Origin: Acanthopleura granulata
Taxonomy: Eukaryota; Mollusca; Polyplacophora; Chitonida; Chitonidae
Assembly (NCBI GenBank): GCA_016165875.1
Contig: JABBOT010000010.1
Span: forward strand, 7,719,875-7,783,874
Direction: 5' to 3'
DNA: 64,000 bases
Part shown: one piece after another, positions 46,071 through 59,500 of the stretch
Position numbering within the stretch: the first letter of the stretch is position 1
Layout: every line of letters begins with the position of its first letter
Notes under the pieces: model-generated
The model's database searches: none
Seen by the model: only the letters and a program-made list of their open reading frames with translations
What the model was told of the DNA's origin: nothing
Made by a program: the position numbers and the translations under genes

Positions 46071-47925
46071 AACTTATCCCAAGAGTTGGTCATGAGGATT
46101 CGGACATTCTCAAGTCCCTGTTTTCCATAATACAACCCGACTAAACACACATTCCGGTAATGCCAAGGGACATCATTATGTAGAAAGTAACCAGGAAAAG
46201 CCACCTGTCAGAGGTGGCTACTGCAAACAGATACTGGAGACCTCTAAGTACTGGAGAGAGCGGTATCTGCACTTTTTTTTAACAATGAGCTGAAAAGTGT
46301 GTCTCTTTTCGAGAAAATAAATAATTGGAAGCTTTATGTTCTACCCCCATAAAAATAAAGTGCTAACAATTTCCCCCACACAGAAAGAGAACAATACAGA
46401 CAAGACAAAGGGAAAAGAAGGCCAGCCTAAGTGTTGGCTGTCATTATTGCCGGATACTTTACGAGTATAACAAACCAAACTGAAACTTTATAGGCTTGTT
46501 GATGTAACCTGTCTAGACAGTCTATTGCCCTCTTCAAATGTCAACACGTAAACACGTTGAAGGCAGAGGCTTTGCCATGGCGGATTTCAAAAATACCGTG
46601 AACTCTTAGTTTACTTTGAAACCATGATTCATTATCTTTGTGGCAGAATTACAGATGGATGACCAGATTGGTATCACACACATCATGACATCCTAGATTG
46701 TTCAGGTTTTGCTAACCTTAGTCAGGTGTTTGAGGAAACCCACAGTTGTGAACTACGTACATTATACATGACATGTGTTTAATACGGTAAGTGGAGAAGT
46801 GCACCTGCCCAGGTGGTACAAGGTGCATGTCTTTCAGTTGGAACACAAGAGAGGCAAGTTCCGTCCTGGCACTGAGCAGGATTTTATGGATTCCGCCACT
46901 CTCATTGATCTTGAGAGTTTGGTGACAATAAGCTAGCGATGGGCTCGAAACCAAAACTTGTGTATAATACATGTTAAACTGCACTACAGGATATCTCTTC
47001 ACGTGCCGCCATCTGGTCATAGGTGATACAGTGGCTTTTGTTGTTGTTGTTGTGTATGGCCATTGTATGTTTGGTTGTAGCGGGATTGAACCCACGCCTG
47101 CATTCCTGGCCCACCTTTAGCCTTAATTACGGTTATCAGAAAACAAGAGAGTCCGTCAGTGATCACTTATGATCAAGCAAATACACACAGGAATCGTTTA
47201 GCCGCTCTTCATTTCTTCTACATCTTAGCGAATGTCTCTTCAAGCCTGTATACTTTTCTCCGAAGTCATAAAGGCGGATTATACGATGTAAAACCTGAAC
47301 ATTGTGAACTATCGCGGGAGAATGGATATGGATGTGTTTTCGCCGACAAATTATGTTTTATAATCTTATTCAAACCATGTTCCACGTGGTACAATGACTA
47401 GACCGACCCTCTAAATGAAAAGAAATGAAATTGCTATTATTATTAACTTTAAAGCAGATTACTAAATGCTGTCCATTGTCGTCAAAGAGGATTAAAGGCT
47501 CGTGGCAGATTAAATGAAAGATATGCAGTAGGATTAATATTCTCATTTCTTGAGAACCGTACCAAAATCGAATCACCAAGTAAAATGCCATAAAATCAAT
47601 GTCGCACCTGTCATGGTGATGAATGGAAAGAGCCCTTGGCACAACAGTGTCACTGTGTGTGTTGCAAGGAAAAAAGTGGTTGTGCCCTATCTGAAGGACT
47701 AGGTCGGATGTCTAAGCCCTGTGACGCTCAACCCTTCCGCAGGGACAATCTACTGATTCAAGCTTTGGTCGTAACGGTCATAGATAGGGGTCAGATGAAT
47801 GACTGAATATAAATGGATAATGACAAACTGCTCTGTGCAAAATGCGCTTTTAGCCACACAAACACACAGCGACACTATGGTGCCAGGAAGGAATAGTTTC
47901 CTTCACTAATTTAATGGCTCAAATT

Positions 47926-48330
47926 AGTGAAGCACACACTTATGCTACACGTAACTGTAAACACAATTAAGTTTGCATTTTAAACTTACAACCTAAGAGG
48001 ACCATCAAAGTTATTAGCCTGGAACGTCCATTATGGATGGCTGTTTTGTTTGGGTATGTAGCTAGACTCCTGATTATCAGTGCCATTTGTGATAATTTCT
48101 GCATCCTGGTGCCTCTATTATGTTTAAGCATTGGCATGCAAATGTCGAAAATATCAAAACTTTTATGGTTCAGTTTAGTGAAGCTTACAAGGTAATGCTA
48201 TACTTAACTATAAACACTCAGTTTTGCATTTAAAACTTGCAACGTAATAGAGTAATGCGATTATTAACCTTTGATGTTCATTATGAATGCTTGTTTTGGA
48301 ATGTAGCTAGATTCCCAATTATTATGAGTT
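47926..48330. repeat. Local direct duplication, period 251 bp
   Basis: The segment at 47,926-48,088 reappears, diverged, at 48,177-48,330. Both share 'agtgaagc', 'aactgtaaacac'/'aactataaacac', 'gtttgcattt'-like text and 'gtagctaga' ends. The second copy covers the end of the cysteine-rich ORF. The first copy is preceded by a perfect palindrome, 'ttcactaattt' (47,902-47,912) and 'aaattagtgaa' (47,921-47,931). Confidence 0.75.
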
Positions 48331-48620
48331 ATGGGCGACTCTGAAGGGCTACACAAACTGTCCAAATCACAAATTGTTTTCGACTGTGACGCTGTTATGT
48401 TTGTGTACTTCCTAAGTGCTTTTTCCGCACACATGCACCTTGAAGTGTGACGTAATCCAAGAAAGATCAAAGGAGCACACGGCTTTACACAGAGGTTCCT
48501 ATTATCACAGCAGAAATCGACATCAGGCAGACAGTAGACACCGCATGACCTCACATCGTCAACTGGTGCAGCGAGACAATCTTTGAACAACCAGATTGAA
48601 GCTAAAGCTGTTAACAGCAT
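48264..48620 (-). CDS. Putative secreted cysteine-rich protein (118 aa)
   Basis: An uninterrupted 118-codon minus-strand frame with an ATG at 48,620. The N-terminus (MLLTALASIWLFKDCLAA) could be a short signal peptide, with cleavage likely near residue 18-25. The rest has ten cysteines at 26, 30, 37, 38, 44, 48, 62, 64, 84 and 90. The first six follow C-x3-C-x6-CC-x5-C-x3-C, the spacing style of inhibitor-cystine-knot peptides, and are followed by a C-x-C and two more Cys. One N-glycosylation sequon (NIT, residue 74) is present. I do not recognise a family, and no toxic or antimicrobial role is claimed. It lies in duplication copy A and I find no equivalent in B. It is single-exon; random ORF remains possible, but an even, clustered Cys count after a hydrophobic leader argues against it. 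Confidence 0.5.
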   Translation of the reverse strand: MLLTALASIWLFKDCLAAPVDDVRSCGVYCLPDVDFCCDNRNLCVKPCAPLIFLGLRHTSRCMCAEKALRKYTNITASQSKTICDLDSLCSPSESPITHNNWESSYIPKQAFIMNIKG

Positions 48621-50758
48621 TTCTTGAACGGAAAACCGTGATTTCCAGGCACACGGCGTGAACTGAGCGTTTCCTTAAATTATCATTTACAGATAGAATA
48701 CGTGACACGTGTATTCTGTGCACATCACAGTTACCCTGATGAGGTCCTGACAAACCCATCGGAAAGCGAAGTCAAATAAACAAGGAAACAAACCACAGGG
48801 GCTTAAGAACACCCACCCCTTCCTTTCCGAACACTTATCCAATATCTGTTAGTCTGTGACCCTTTGCTTGAATGACTGGTGCCTACCATTTGGAACAGGC
48901 GCCATGGCGCTTTTGTTGAAATGAGTTTACACGCATGATATTTTGGCATGAAGACTTTACGAATTAAATTTGATCATGCTTCAACCATTTAAACTCAAGA
49001 TTGTTACCGTTTACAAGTTTTCATAAAGCTAAATAAAATGCGACACGCCACTGCATGGTACGATCATTTATTTGATGTTATTAAGACTGAATCGGAATTT
49101 TAATTGGACGAGAGTGAAGGGTTGTTTTCAAACAAATTGAGGGTTGGAACGGATTCTGGCTGTGAGATTTAAAAACTCCTTATGTCTCCTTGACTTAAGG
49201 TATAAGGACATGACCTAGGCCTGGGAAACTCGTTTGTAGCTTTCATTGACGGTATTGACTATTTTTCATTCCGTGAAGTCAATAATTTGACTTTTTGAAA
49301 ATTCGTAATCTTTTGGGTTAGCTCATCTTATTATGGAGTGCAACTTCTCATTTCGAATGAAACCTTTCTGGATAAAATATCTAAGAAAGATGAGATTTGA
49401 AACATTTTATGGTGGCAGTTTGGTGAAAGGAGTTACTACTACAACTGGTTTCAAGGAAATAGCGGAAATCTATGCTTACATCCATAGTTTTTAAAGAAGC
49501 CTTTCAAAAAGTTTCAGATGTCTTACACCGGCTTGGGGCTGATCGAATATGGACAGTTCAGAAGTCAAAAGGAACTTTAGAATGTCCATCAAAGCTCTAA
49601 ATGGATAGGCTGATTTCATATTTTCTTCACTTTTTGTATTTGGATGTTTCTGTATAATATATAGGCATGAAATCTAAATCTCTTGCATCGCCCAAAGAGT
49701 ATCCCAGCCCCCTCGCCCCCACCCCTGTATTAGTCCCGTCACTCAAATCACACAGGAAGTTGTTCTGCCAGCTCAATCCATTATCAGGTTATGTGGGTAG
49801 GAGCTCAGATATCACCTAAGTACATTGCATTTGCCAAATGAGGACTAGCCATTCCCAGCTAGTGATAGGGAAGATTTACGATAGGCAGCGGTGACCCGGA
49901 TAACGAGGTCAGACTGTGAAACACGTGACCAGAAGCCAAAAAGGAAGATATTTTCCTACTGGTTCTAATTATAAAGATTATAACCTGTTTATGCAGTACA
50001 TTATCAGGAGGGCTTCTTAGAAACGTAATAATGACTTTAAATCCGCCAAAAAGAATAGATTTACTGCCCTTGCCGATCTCCAGCCGGCCGCCCAGCCGGT
50101 TTACGCCATAGACAGCGAAACTAAGGCTATCTGGACATTATAACCTGGGAATTCGTATCGCAGCGAAACATTTTCGAGACGGATTCTAGCTACACAGAAG
50201 CAGATATACTGCCGTATTAATATGAACCCATAGTAGATGACGTTGAAGTTCCGATTTATGACACAGGCATCTCTGGTCAGACGTCGGATTCGGAGTTTTC
50301 GGGCGAAGCTTGTTGTCACTCGTGTAGCTTTACTTTAACACTGAACTAAGTGGCGAAGCTCTGAGAGCTCGAAAAGGTTGTGCTTGTATGACATCATTCG
50401 TCGAGGACTAACGAGTGTTGGCGAAAAAAATGCATAAAGCAGCCTCATTATCTAGTGATTTTATGAGCTGTATTAGTCGGGTTAATTTTTAAATATATTT
50501 TTAATCTCAATACAATAATGTATACACGATTAGTTAATTATGAATAAATTCTAAATCTGGACACTAATTCTTTAACAGTATTTATCGCTGAAGACATATT
50601 CCAAGCCCAGTGCGTAATCTGTGTAAGTTAATGTTCACAAGTAATATCAAACACACATGCCAACTTCACAGTTTCCAGGAAGTCTTTGAGGCTTGAGGAC
50701 ACACAAGAACATCCTTGAGTGTTTGTTATATTTAATGACAATGTAGATGTTACATGGA

Positions 50759-53140
50759 TTTGTCTAAGTGCCGATAGGATTTTTAGTGTTCATAAATACG
50801 TTACAAAGTTACAAAGAGCCCCACCATGTATTTATTAATATGATCGTCTACAAAGATTTATTGCATGTTTATGGCGGGAAAAATACGCACTTCCACATGT
50901 TTATCGCAAGAGTAGCCGCGATAAGGCTAGAACAAGAAGTGGTGGTGACTTGTGGTAAGATTGTGGATTTCGGTAACCTTTTTCGGCCAGTGAACCATGA
51001 TCCTCAGATTGTATGCGGTCTTAATTATCAAATAACTTATTAATCAGGAAATAAACAGGAAAGTAAACCAGAGAAGTAAGGAATATTAAGAAAGACAATC
51101 CAAGTAAATAACAACCAAAGTAAAAGTGTTTCCAGAAACGCACTCGCCATTTATGCTACAATCAGCCTAAAATAGGAACAAGTTTAAAAACAACATAACA
51201 TCGGTGTTACGCAACCCGTCCTTAAAATATTGTAGTATATTTTTCTTTCTTCTTTTGGTATTCTAATCTGGTCAGCGTTTGACCTAGATTTTGACTTGTA
51301 TATGTTATGGCCTACACTGGAATTCGGTAGAGCGTTCTCGAGGCTTCTGTGTTTATCGGTTTCGCTTATAAAGCGAATTATTCATTATTATTCACGTTCA
51401 CTTGAGAGCAGTCATATTTATTTTCAGCCACTTTGGAAGATTTTGCTGGGTTGGGGATATCGCCTTTTACGCCATTCCACATATGTCAATCTGTACTCTA
51501 CTTTTCTGTATGTAGCACCTTGTGAGCTTGTGTCTCGTGACTTGCTACTTTTCTGAGATGTCATTTAGGAGCTTGTATCGCTCATTGTCTCTTCATCCCA
51601 GTTTACCCTGAAAGTGACCCGGAAACTCCCGAGTTCCCGATGACTGAACCATACATCGCCAGCTCGGCATTACGACGCTATTGTGAACCCGTCCGCCCTG
51701 GGAAGTTGCAGCTTGTCGAGGAGTTGAATATATTCCATCGTCAACGTATAGTACCCACTAAGATTTGTCAGTTACAGGACTGTCATCTTTCGATTCTAAA
51801 ATCCCCATGAACTGTGGATTCTACTTTTACGTGGACTAACTCGCCTTTGGAAGCCTGAATATTCTATCAGCATTTGGACGCTATCATCAGTAAGTAACTA
51901 TATATTTTGTAATTATCAGTATTGTTTTTGTTATTGTTAATGTCACTTGTACTATTTGTCTGTTTTTGTTCGGATGTATGTATTCCAGCGTCTTCGTGTT
52001 TCTTTGTTTGATCTTGTGTAAGGCCTATCGCTGTTTGAGAATTGAACAAGCCAGTTGTTTATCATTTTCCTCTCCGACAATGGTACCCTTCCAATCGGTC
52101 AAAAGTAAAGAGGCTTGTTACTTCTTATTATTGCCTCTTTATCTTTATATATATATATATATACCTGTAGTACCTATATACCAATATAACGCAACTGCTG
52201 ATTGTTTTTAATATGTCAGAATATATAAACGAGATATTGTCGGGTTACAATATATCTCCCGAGTTTTTTTATATTTTTTTTTCGCATTGGCTTAAAATTG
52301 CTCTAGAATGTGCGTTTTATGACTAGAATAGCGTTCAGATTACTCCATGGAGATTTCATGTACAATACGTGGACTGGGTCAGAAATCCTGCACCTGTGAG
52401 ATATGGCCAGGGAAACCATACTGCAAGGGGTATGAACCGCGTCAACGTATCGTGGAGTGAGAAAAGAGTAACCAGTGCTGTCATATAGAAAACAAGCAGC
52501 TATGAATAGATCCTTGGAACTTAATATGGCCTCAGGTAAAGTGCGTAAGCCCATTATCGTCTTTAGTGAGGTCGAAGTATATATTTATGATTAAATCGCA
52601 CGCTTTACGAGCAACACTTAATTGGATATCGGCGTGATGCGTTTGAGGAAAGCAAGTGTAATGCACGGCTCCAAATTGTTGCAGGTCGTCCATTGTTCCT
52701 TGTGGACGAAAACTCAAACAGAACATCTCGCCACATAGCTATACACTGCAGATGAGAGGCCATTTTAAACTGTATTTGGCAAAGAACAATACACATTTTA
52801 CAATATTACGCTTTCCCTTTGAGGACATTTGGTCATCTAGCATGTTTGCATGTCAAACTTTAAAATGGCTTTTCATTCCGGTTGATAAGTACATGGACAT
52901 TTCCCTCGGTGACTCTCTCATAAGGCATATATTTTCTTTATGCGTTCACTCTAAATGCTATTATAAAACCTGAACCTAACTCATGAATCGTTTTTTTTTT
53001 GTTTTACGGAAAACAATGACTGCCATTCTAATTGCTGGTATGACCGACTTCAGGATAAACTGGCAGAATTTTGCCCATATGCCGCCTTGGAAAAAAGTCC
53101 ATGGCTTAGGGGCCGCTTAACGATATAGAGCGTAAGCTAT
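50759..53140. other. Spacer between duplication copies
   Basis: No gene recognised. It has a (TA)n run at about 52,147-52,162, T-rich tracts near 52,264 and 52,990, and short isolated ORFs only. Confidence 0.45.
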
Positions 53141-53518
53141 AACAGTATAGATCAGTCGTGGGTTCTTGAGCCGATCTCCGTGGCAATGATATCGTATGGC
53201 AGAGGTGGAGAACACTTTGGAAAGATCCAAGAACAACTTCAAGACACAGGTGGGGTGAGCAGTCTGTCTTCGTGTAATGTGTATTGAAGTAATGGGTTCA
53301 TGCCTTGAATCTGCATTAGATGTGCGTGGGGAACTTGCATTTTTTATACAGATGGTGACATCATTAACTCGATTACGATGTGAATAAATCAAGCCTAAAG
53401 AGACTGAAGTAACTGAAGTTATACCAATGACGACATCTGACATAATCGTGGGTGGAGTGGAGTGGAGGGGGGAAGGGAGCATTTCAGTGCTTATGTTGGC
53501 TGTAGCTAACCTTTAACT

Positions 53519-53592
53519 TCAGCTCATTTGGTAGAGCGCTGGACTATGGTTGCAGAAATCCCAAGTACAAATCCTGGTGTGAACGACTGAGT
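53519..53592 (+). repeat. tRNA-like sequence (tRNA-derived SINE head or tRNA pseudogene)
   Basis: 'agctcatttggtagagcg' forms a perfect D arm (GCTC/GAGC) with a good A box. The anticodon arm 'ctggactatggttgcag' has one mismatch and loop 'ctatggt' (ATG at the anticodon place). The T arm 'ccaagtacaaatcctgg' has a diverged B box (gtacaaatcc). The acceptor strands do not pair, so it is not a functional tRNA. I see no counterpart in copy A. Confidence 0.6.
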
Positions 53593-56544
53593 AAGTCTTC
53601 CATTCTTTGCAATAGCATGTAGCGTTTGCTCTATCGAGCCAACCTTTCTATACGCATCGTCCATGCAGAACAATTTTCCTAGAAGTTTTGCAGTAGGTGA
53701 CAAGTATATCGTGTTGTATAGCTTTTCTCATTTCCCTCTGCATAATATGCAAGGTTTCACCAAACCATGACCTTTGCCAAAAGTAAATGTACATGTTGTC
53801 AATTATTTACTGATTTCCGAAATTTCATTTTGGCATGGGCCCGAGAAGACATGGCTGACATATCTCACGAGACTCTAGAGATGCCGCTAGGCTCATAGGA
53901 TCCAGGACTACTATTGGACAGGAACATACAGATGTGTAACGTAAGCGTCGAAACCGACAGTCGTATAAAAATTAGGACTGTTTCATGTAAAGAGAAGCAG
54001 CCAGCAGTTTTGAGCGATGGCAAAAAGCCGCAGTGAATATTGCGGATATATTGAATGGATAAAATCAGTGTCTAAATCGTATACCATTTTAGTATATATG
54101 GTGTCGATAAGTAAATATGTATCTCTGTTGTGCTTTGAAAGCAGCCAGTGTTCATATTCCCATACATTTTCCTTCTGATTTCCAGGCAAGGTATTCTGTG
54201 TTTTTGAACAGACAGCGTGTTACCATAGGCCGTTGTATCACATTAGTACATCGCCTATGCTTTTACCATAGCTATACCCTACTCTATACCTAATAAAAAA
54301 GCAAAGGTCAGAAACGCCGACACGCTTACCCCTACCTTGACCAAGCTGAATGGACTCCAGATAAAACGCTATGCAGCCAGTTGTGATACATGTGGCCTGA
54401 AATGGATGGTATTCAGCATTTTCTGTCGTTCATAACGGTCCAACCTTACTTTTCCTATTTTGGCTATAAGTCTACCTAAGGTAGTAAAGTGTAGCTAAGG
54501 TGTAGGTATAAACTGCCACATTAATTGTTTTTCTTTTGGCCAATCATATTTCCCAGACTTTAAATCTTCGGTCGATAGTTCAAATCTTGTATTTCCTGTT
54601 TTGATCATGTGGACCCGTTGTTAAATTCACAAAGGTTTAGAGAGCTATACTCTGTTGATGATCAATGGACATTTGCTTTGTTTGTGACTGTACACAACTT
54701 TCGTATTTGATGAATGGGAACACTCGGTACAAGTATAGTGATGACTTTTGCTTTCTCCCCCTTTAATTCTCCTCAGAAGTGGCCAGAGCAACTCTACCCA
54801 AGTGTACTTTTTGTGAAAGATGTGAAGTTGGCTTTCCGGACTGTAAAATCACGAAGGCAGGTTGCAGCACAATCACTGACTGAAGTACAGCAAAGTCTAG
54901 CGTGTAGATCTGTAGCATAGTAATAATTTATTGAATATTGTCAGTCGACGGCAGCTGACCGACATTCCGTTAACATAATTAAGTGAAATCTATGGATTCC
55001 CACCCAGTATCAGTTGTCATTTCTTCGGCTCTTTACAGCGGAGCCCAAAAGATGTGTAGTGATCTGTCGGTGATAATCTGTGAACTAGGTATCTTCTTTC
55101 CTTGGCAGTTAACAGTATCCATTTTTCTACAGAAAAGGCGATATTCATCTTGTTTATGGGATAACGGGACTGTAACAGCAGCTGACAGCAGAAGCCTTAC
55201 CTGGCCTCAGCCTTAGTCTGCATATCAGTGTCTCTCTACATTTACTATACTATATTTCGAAGAATTTCAAAGTCATTTTCACAAAACCTCTGGTATATTT
55301 GAAGGATGATAGCAGCCATGGACTGAGACCATGCGCTGTCCAGTTATCTATTGTTATAGTTATGAGAAAGTCTTACTTGGTGTGTTAATTGACTGTAATC
55401 ACCAGTGCATTTGTCATAACGTTATCAGTGACACTGAAAAACAAGCTCGATGAGGTTATGTTGTTATAACTCACCTACTACGTGTCACCTAGCTAATTCA
55501 AATATGTCTGACTGATATACATGTAAAAGAGACTTAGGAGAAAAATTATGACAATGTTAAAGGCAAGCAGTTGAAAATTAGTTCCTCCACACACAACAAT
55601 GTACGATGATCGTGAATTGTGTCCATTATCGTGTATAATTAATGAAAGCTTAGAAGTAAAACCCTGTGAGAGACTTTAGGTCTGAAGGGAAATTCATTTA
55701 AGATTCTAAACATCAGTCAAAACAGATTTGTATCTTATTTTCCTTCAGTTAGATTTTAAAAATGCGTGATCAAACGGTATAACGCTTTGCCAGTCCGAAT
55801 TTCCATTCTCTCATTATTGAGCATAAATCCTTCCACGAAACAACCGAGTCACTTCTGATTGGAGAGTCAGTGGCTTTTGGATAACCCGCTTATTTGCCTG
55901 TGATTCATTTGTATGTCTGATTCGAGTTTACACAATAGGTTAATGAGTGAAATATACCGGACAGAGCTCTGAGGGAACCGGCACAATGGTCTAGGGAGCC
56001 AATACATGGGCCTCCGGACGAAAAAACCCGTGGCGGAACTATTGAGCAAATAAATGATTATTACCGAACTATCAAAGGCTGAAATAGAACAAGAAACCAG
56101 GTTATTTAGCGATTCTTGTTGTCTCTTAAAAGACTCCATCAGTGGCATGTTCACAGAAAAGCACTTATATATTCGATGTATTTCAGTGGCTTAAATATTT
56201 CTGATCCTTACTGTAATATCCAATCTTCAAAAATTACTTGCATATCCTATTTCAGTATCTCTGAGGAAAGATAACAATACATCAAAGCAGGGTTTTCTGA
56301 AGAATTCCCTGCTACAAAAACATAGTGTGATAGTGTTGAAGGGTACTTTATTTATACGGCGGTTGAAAGCAAATACTGAAGTCCCTCTGTTCTAAAGATG
56401 CTGTCGGCGTGGGCCAGATGTACGTTAAACTAATGAGGATTAGCCTGTGGCCGTGAATGTCTTTCTCTGGATTTGACCTTGACAGATCTACTTGTCTTTC
56501 TTCTTCGTTAATATGTTATTATTTACGGCGTAGATTACGGGAGG

Positions 56545-56560
56545 GGGGGGGGGGTCAAAG
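56545..56560. repeat. Poly-G tract
   Basis: Run of G in copy B near 56,545-56,558; the paralogous place in A (about 33,713) has only a short 'cgcaggggggctgg'. A second G run lies at about 56,968. Confidence 0.85.
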
Positions 56561-59500
56561 TTCGTGCAATTCAAAGTAGATCTGTTTTCAAAACCTAGTC
56601 GCAAATTGATGTCGCAGCTGGCTGGTGGAGAAAACTGTCTTAAGTATGTGGTGTGAGGAGAAAGCTTCAGGTTGTCATCCAGGCACACAGCCGATACACC
56701 AGCATTGACATAAAACACTTTTACGAGATACCAGATGACGTTTGCTTCGAGTAATTTCAACTACTGCTCACTCCAGAACCACATTGTAAAGCCATTGTTT
56801 CACATCAAAACCAGTGGTGATGGAAATGCATGTGTGTTATCATTAAAACATATGGATTCCAGTCATTTTCCAAAAGGGTCACACGGTTCACAACGAATCA
56901 AATTTTAGCCCCTTTTCATAAAGAAGAACATTAATCGCATGTGTACAAAATCGCCACAGTGAAAACCGGGGGGGGGGGGGTGGGTGTGTTTAATTAAGTT
57001 CTTTGTGTACATAAAGTACATTCAAGTCTCGGAAGAAATTTGATTGTCTAGGGCTAAAATCATTCCATTTAGCAGATTCTATATTTCAGTGAGGATCAAC
57101 ACAAAGGTGGCATGTTGACAAGCTTGTCTATCCTAAGTGATTGTTATGCATGCGGAGGGCCTATATTATCCTTAACGTTATTTTTACTTGAAAAAGGTCG
57201 TTTACTTCCTAAGCTCCAGGGGCGCATATCAAGAATGTAATGGAATATTCCCCAACTATAGCCGGCGGAGTAAGTACGGAAGCTTACGGTGTATTACGGG
57301 TGTAAATTAGCACGTTTATCGACGACACGCTTTAATTTCTCCTTTTGCCGCTGGCTACTTCGTAGTCACGAGCCAGTGCCATACACTATATAACACACTC
57401 TTCATACCACGCTGGTTACCTGATGAAGAACACATCTAGGAACAGATATCCAAGCGACAAGATGAAAAAAATTTGTATAGAGGTAATTCATGATTCAATG
57501 CATTCATTGCACCTGCCGCACCTGCAGTAATCTTTTTATCTATAATGATCAACTTGTATTCCCACATTTTAAATTCAACTGATTAGTCTTTTACAATACA
57601 ACAAGGACTTAATCTCATGAAAATTGAAATCAACAAAATGTATACATAATGCTTTTGCTTTAATTAAAATACTGCCGTCGTGATCTGTAAATCTTACGAC
57701 GACACGTAATGTCTGGGAAGATCAAAAATATAACTTACATTTATGCACAGCAACAAAGATGATTTCTCGAAGACTTGACTCAGGTGCAATAAAGCTGAAA
57801 AGAACCGTTCGGATAGAAGGCACTTCTTAGGTGAACCACTATGTTCTCTTCTGTTGGGAATCAGCTGGACCCTGTAAACATTTTCGAACAGAATTATCTC
57901 TCAAACAAAGCAACTGTTCACTGTCACTGTTCTAGACAAGAAACTAAGATCGTTAGGATCAATGCCTGAAACCTCTCTGTTTAACGGAGCAGTCGCGAAG
58001 CTATGTCCACGGTCATATGCATTCGTATCGTAAGAGTTGTGCCCTATTTCGTTAACCATGCGCAAAAATTCAACTGTGCAGGATGAAACACCTTATTGTG
58101 CATTATCTCGCGTTTTACCGTGGGTAAAATCAGCATAAAGTCCGCGATATGAAATGTTTCATCTAATCAAAGATCAGGAGTATGATGACAATGTAACTTT
58201 ACTCAATTTTCCAGTCCGCATCTTTTACAAACACCCAGATATTGTCAAGGAAAGGAAAGATAAGCGTCTTAAACAGCTAAATTGTTTTACTGAAGAGTTT
58301 GTGGGTTGGATGTTTGAATTGCCAGATTGGCATAGATCCAGAACGAATGTCTTCCTTTGTGCATACTTGTTTGTGAGTTCATTGCGTAGAGGGCACGATT
58401 GTGTTTCTATACATAGTTCCCGCTTACAACAGTGTGATAGTTTGGAAAATGGTCACACATAACCGGTGACATCCTTAACTGAGTTAAGGCTTTATTTTAA
58501 ATGGACATGAAAATGTTTTAAAGACAGTAACCGACACGTCTCTTGACACCATGGTTTAAACAGTAGTAGGTGAAAATAAGAGCAGTGGTGTTCATTGTGT
58601 TATAGCAATATACTGGTATAGAGTTAAACTACTTTCAAATACCGTCAAAGGCCTTGTATGAAGCAGGATCCATGCCTAAGACTAATGGGTCATTACATAG
58701 AAGAACTTGCAATGACGAATGGACTGAGGTAGTTAGTTGGGATGAGAGTTTAGTTCATTCTGCTGCAAAAACGCGGAATGAAGATGATGAATCTGAATTT
58801 TTTTTTTAATATAAGACACATATTGTTACATACTGTATCATACCTTGAATTGTTCATAAGTTCAGAGCTATGATGACTTTAAATCTGTATTTTGGAAGTG
58901 ATGATTCTCGTACGTGAACACTGTGTGCCGGTAGGACATGGTACAAGACCCACTGGGCGGTCATGAAGATGTGAACAGTCTACAGCCGCAGATTACATCT
59001 GGCTTGCACAACCCTCACTAAACACACATTCCGTTAGGTAGAAAGTCATAAGACCTGCCAGAGGGTACAGATATGGGAGCCTTTAAACACTGGAGACAGA
59101 GCTGTGTACACTATATTTTAACAATGAGCTGGAGAGAGTGTAGTTTTTCTAACAAATAAATAAATGGGAAGTTCTGCGTTCTACGGTCATGAAAATAAAG
59201 TGCCAGCAATTTCCCGCGCACGAAAGAGAACAATACAGACATGACAAATGGAAGAGAAAGGCAGTTCAGGTGTAGGCTGTTGTTTGCCGGATGTTTTACG
59301 AGTATAATAAGCCAAACTGAAGCCTAATAGGCTTGCTGATGTAACCTGTCTAGACAGTCTAATGCTCTCCCCATTTGTCATCACCTTCTGAAACCTTTTG
59401 AAGACAGAAACTTTGTTAAGATGATTGTCCTAACTACTGTGTCTACTCGGAAACAATGATTCCCGATCCTCGTGGCAGAATTAGAGAAGGTCGTTGACCA

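Larger units (their letters stand above)
28681..50758 (+). repeat. Segmental duplication, copy A (contains later insertions)
   Basis: Collinear with 53,143-62,310 in the same orientation. Anchor pairs (A/B): 28,686/53,148; 30,964/54,800; 31,776/55,331 (55 of 63 bases equal by hand count); 32,940/56,380; 33,960/57,297; 35,962/57,917; 36,452/58,038; 37,090/58,218; 38,238/58,742; 46,125/59,015; 46,715/59,550; 47,108/60,138; 49,110/60,920; 49,372/61,232; 49,806/61,694; 50,603/62,147. Blocks of A missing from B include 32,986-33,611, about 34.2-35.9 kb, 36.13-36.43 kb, 38,333-46,065 and about 47.9-49.0 kb. Boundaries are where I stop seeing similarity by eye. Confidence 0.88.

Noticed and set aside
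58154..58462. 102-codon ORF in copy B
   Set aside because: Looks somewhat protein-like, but the paralogue in A is broken and I recognise no family.
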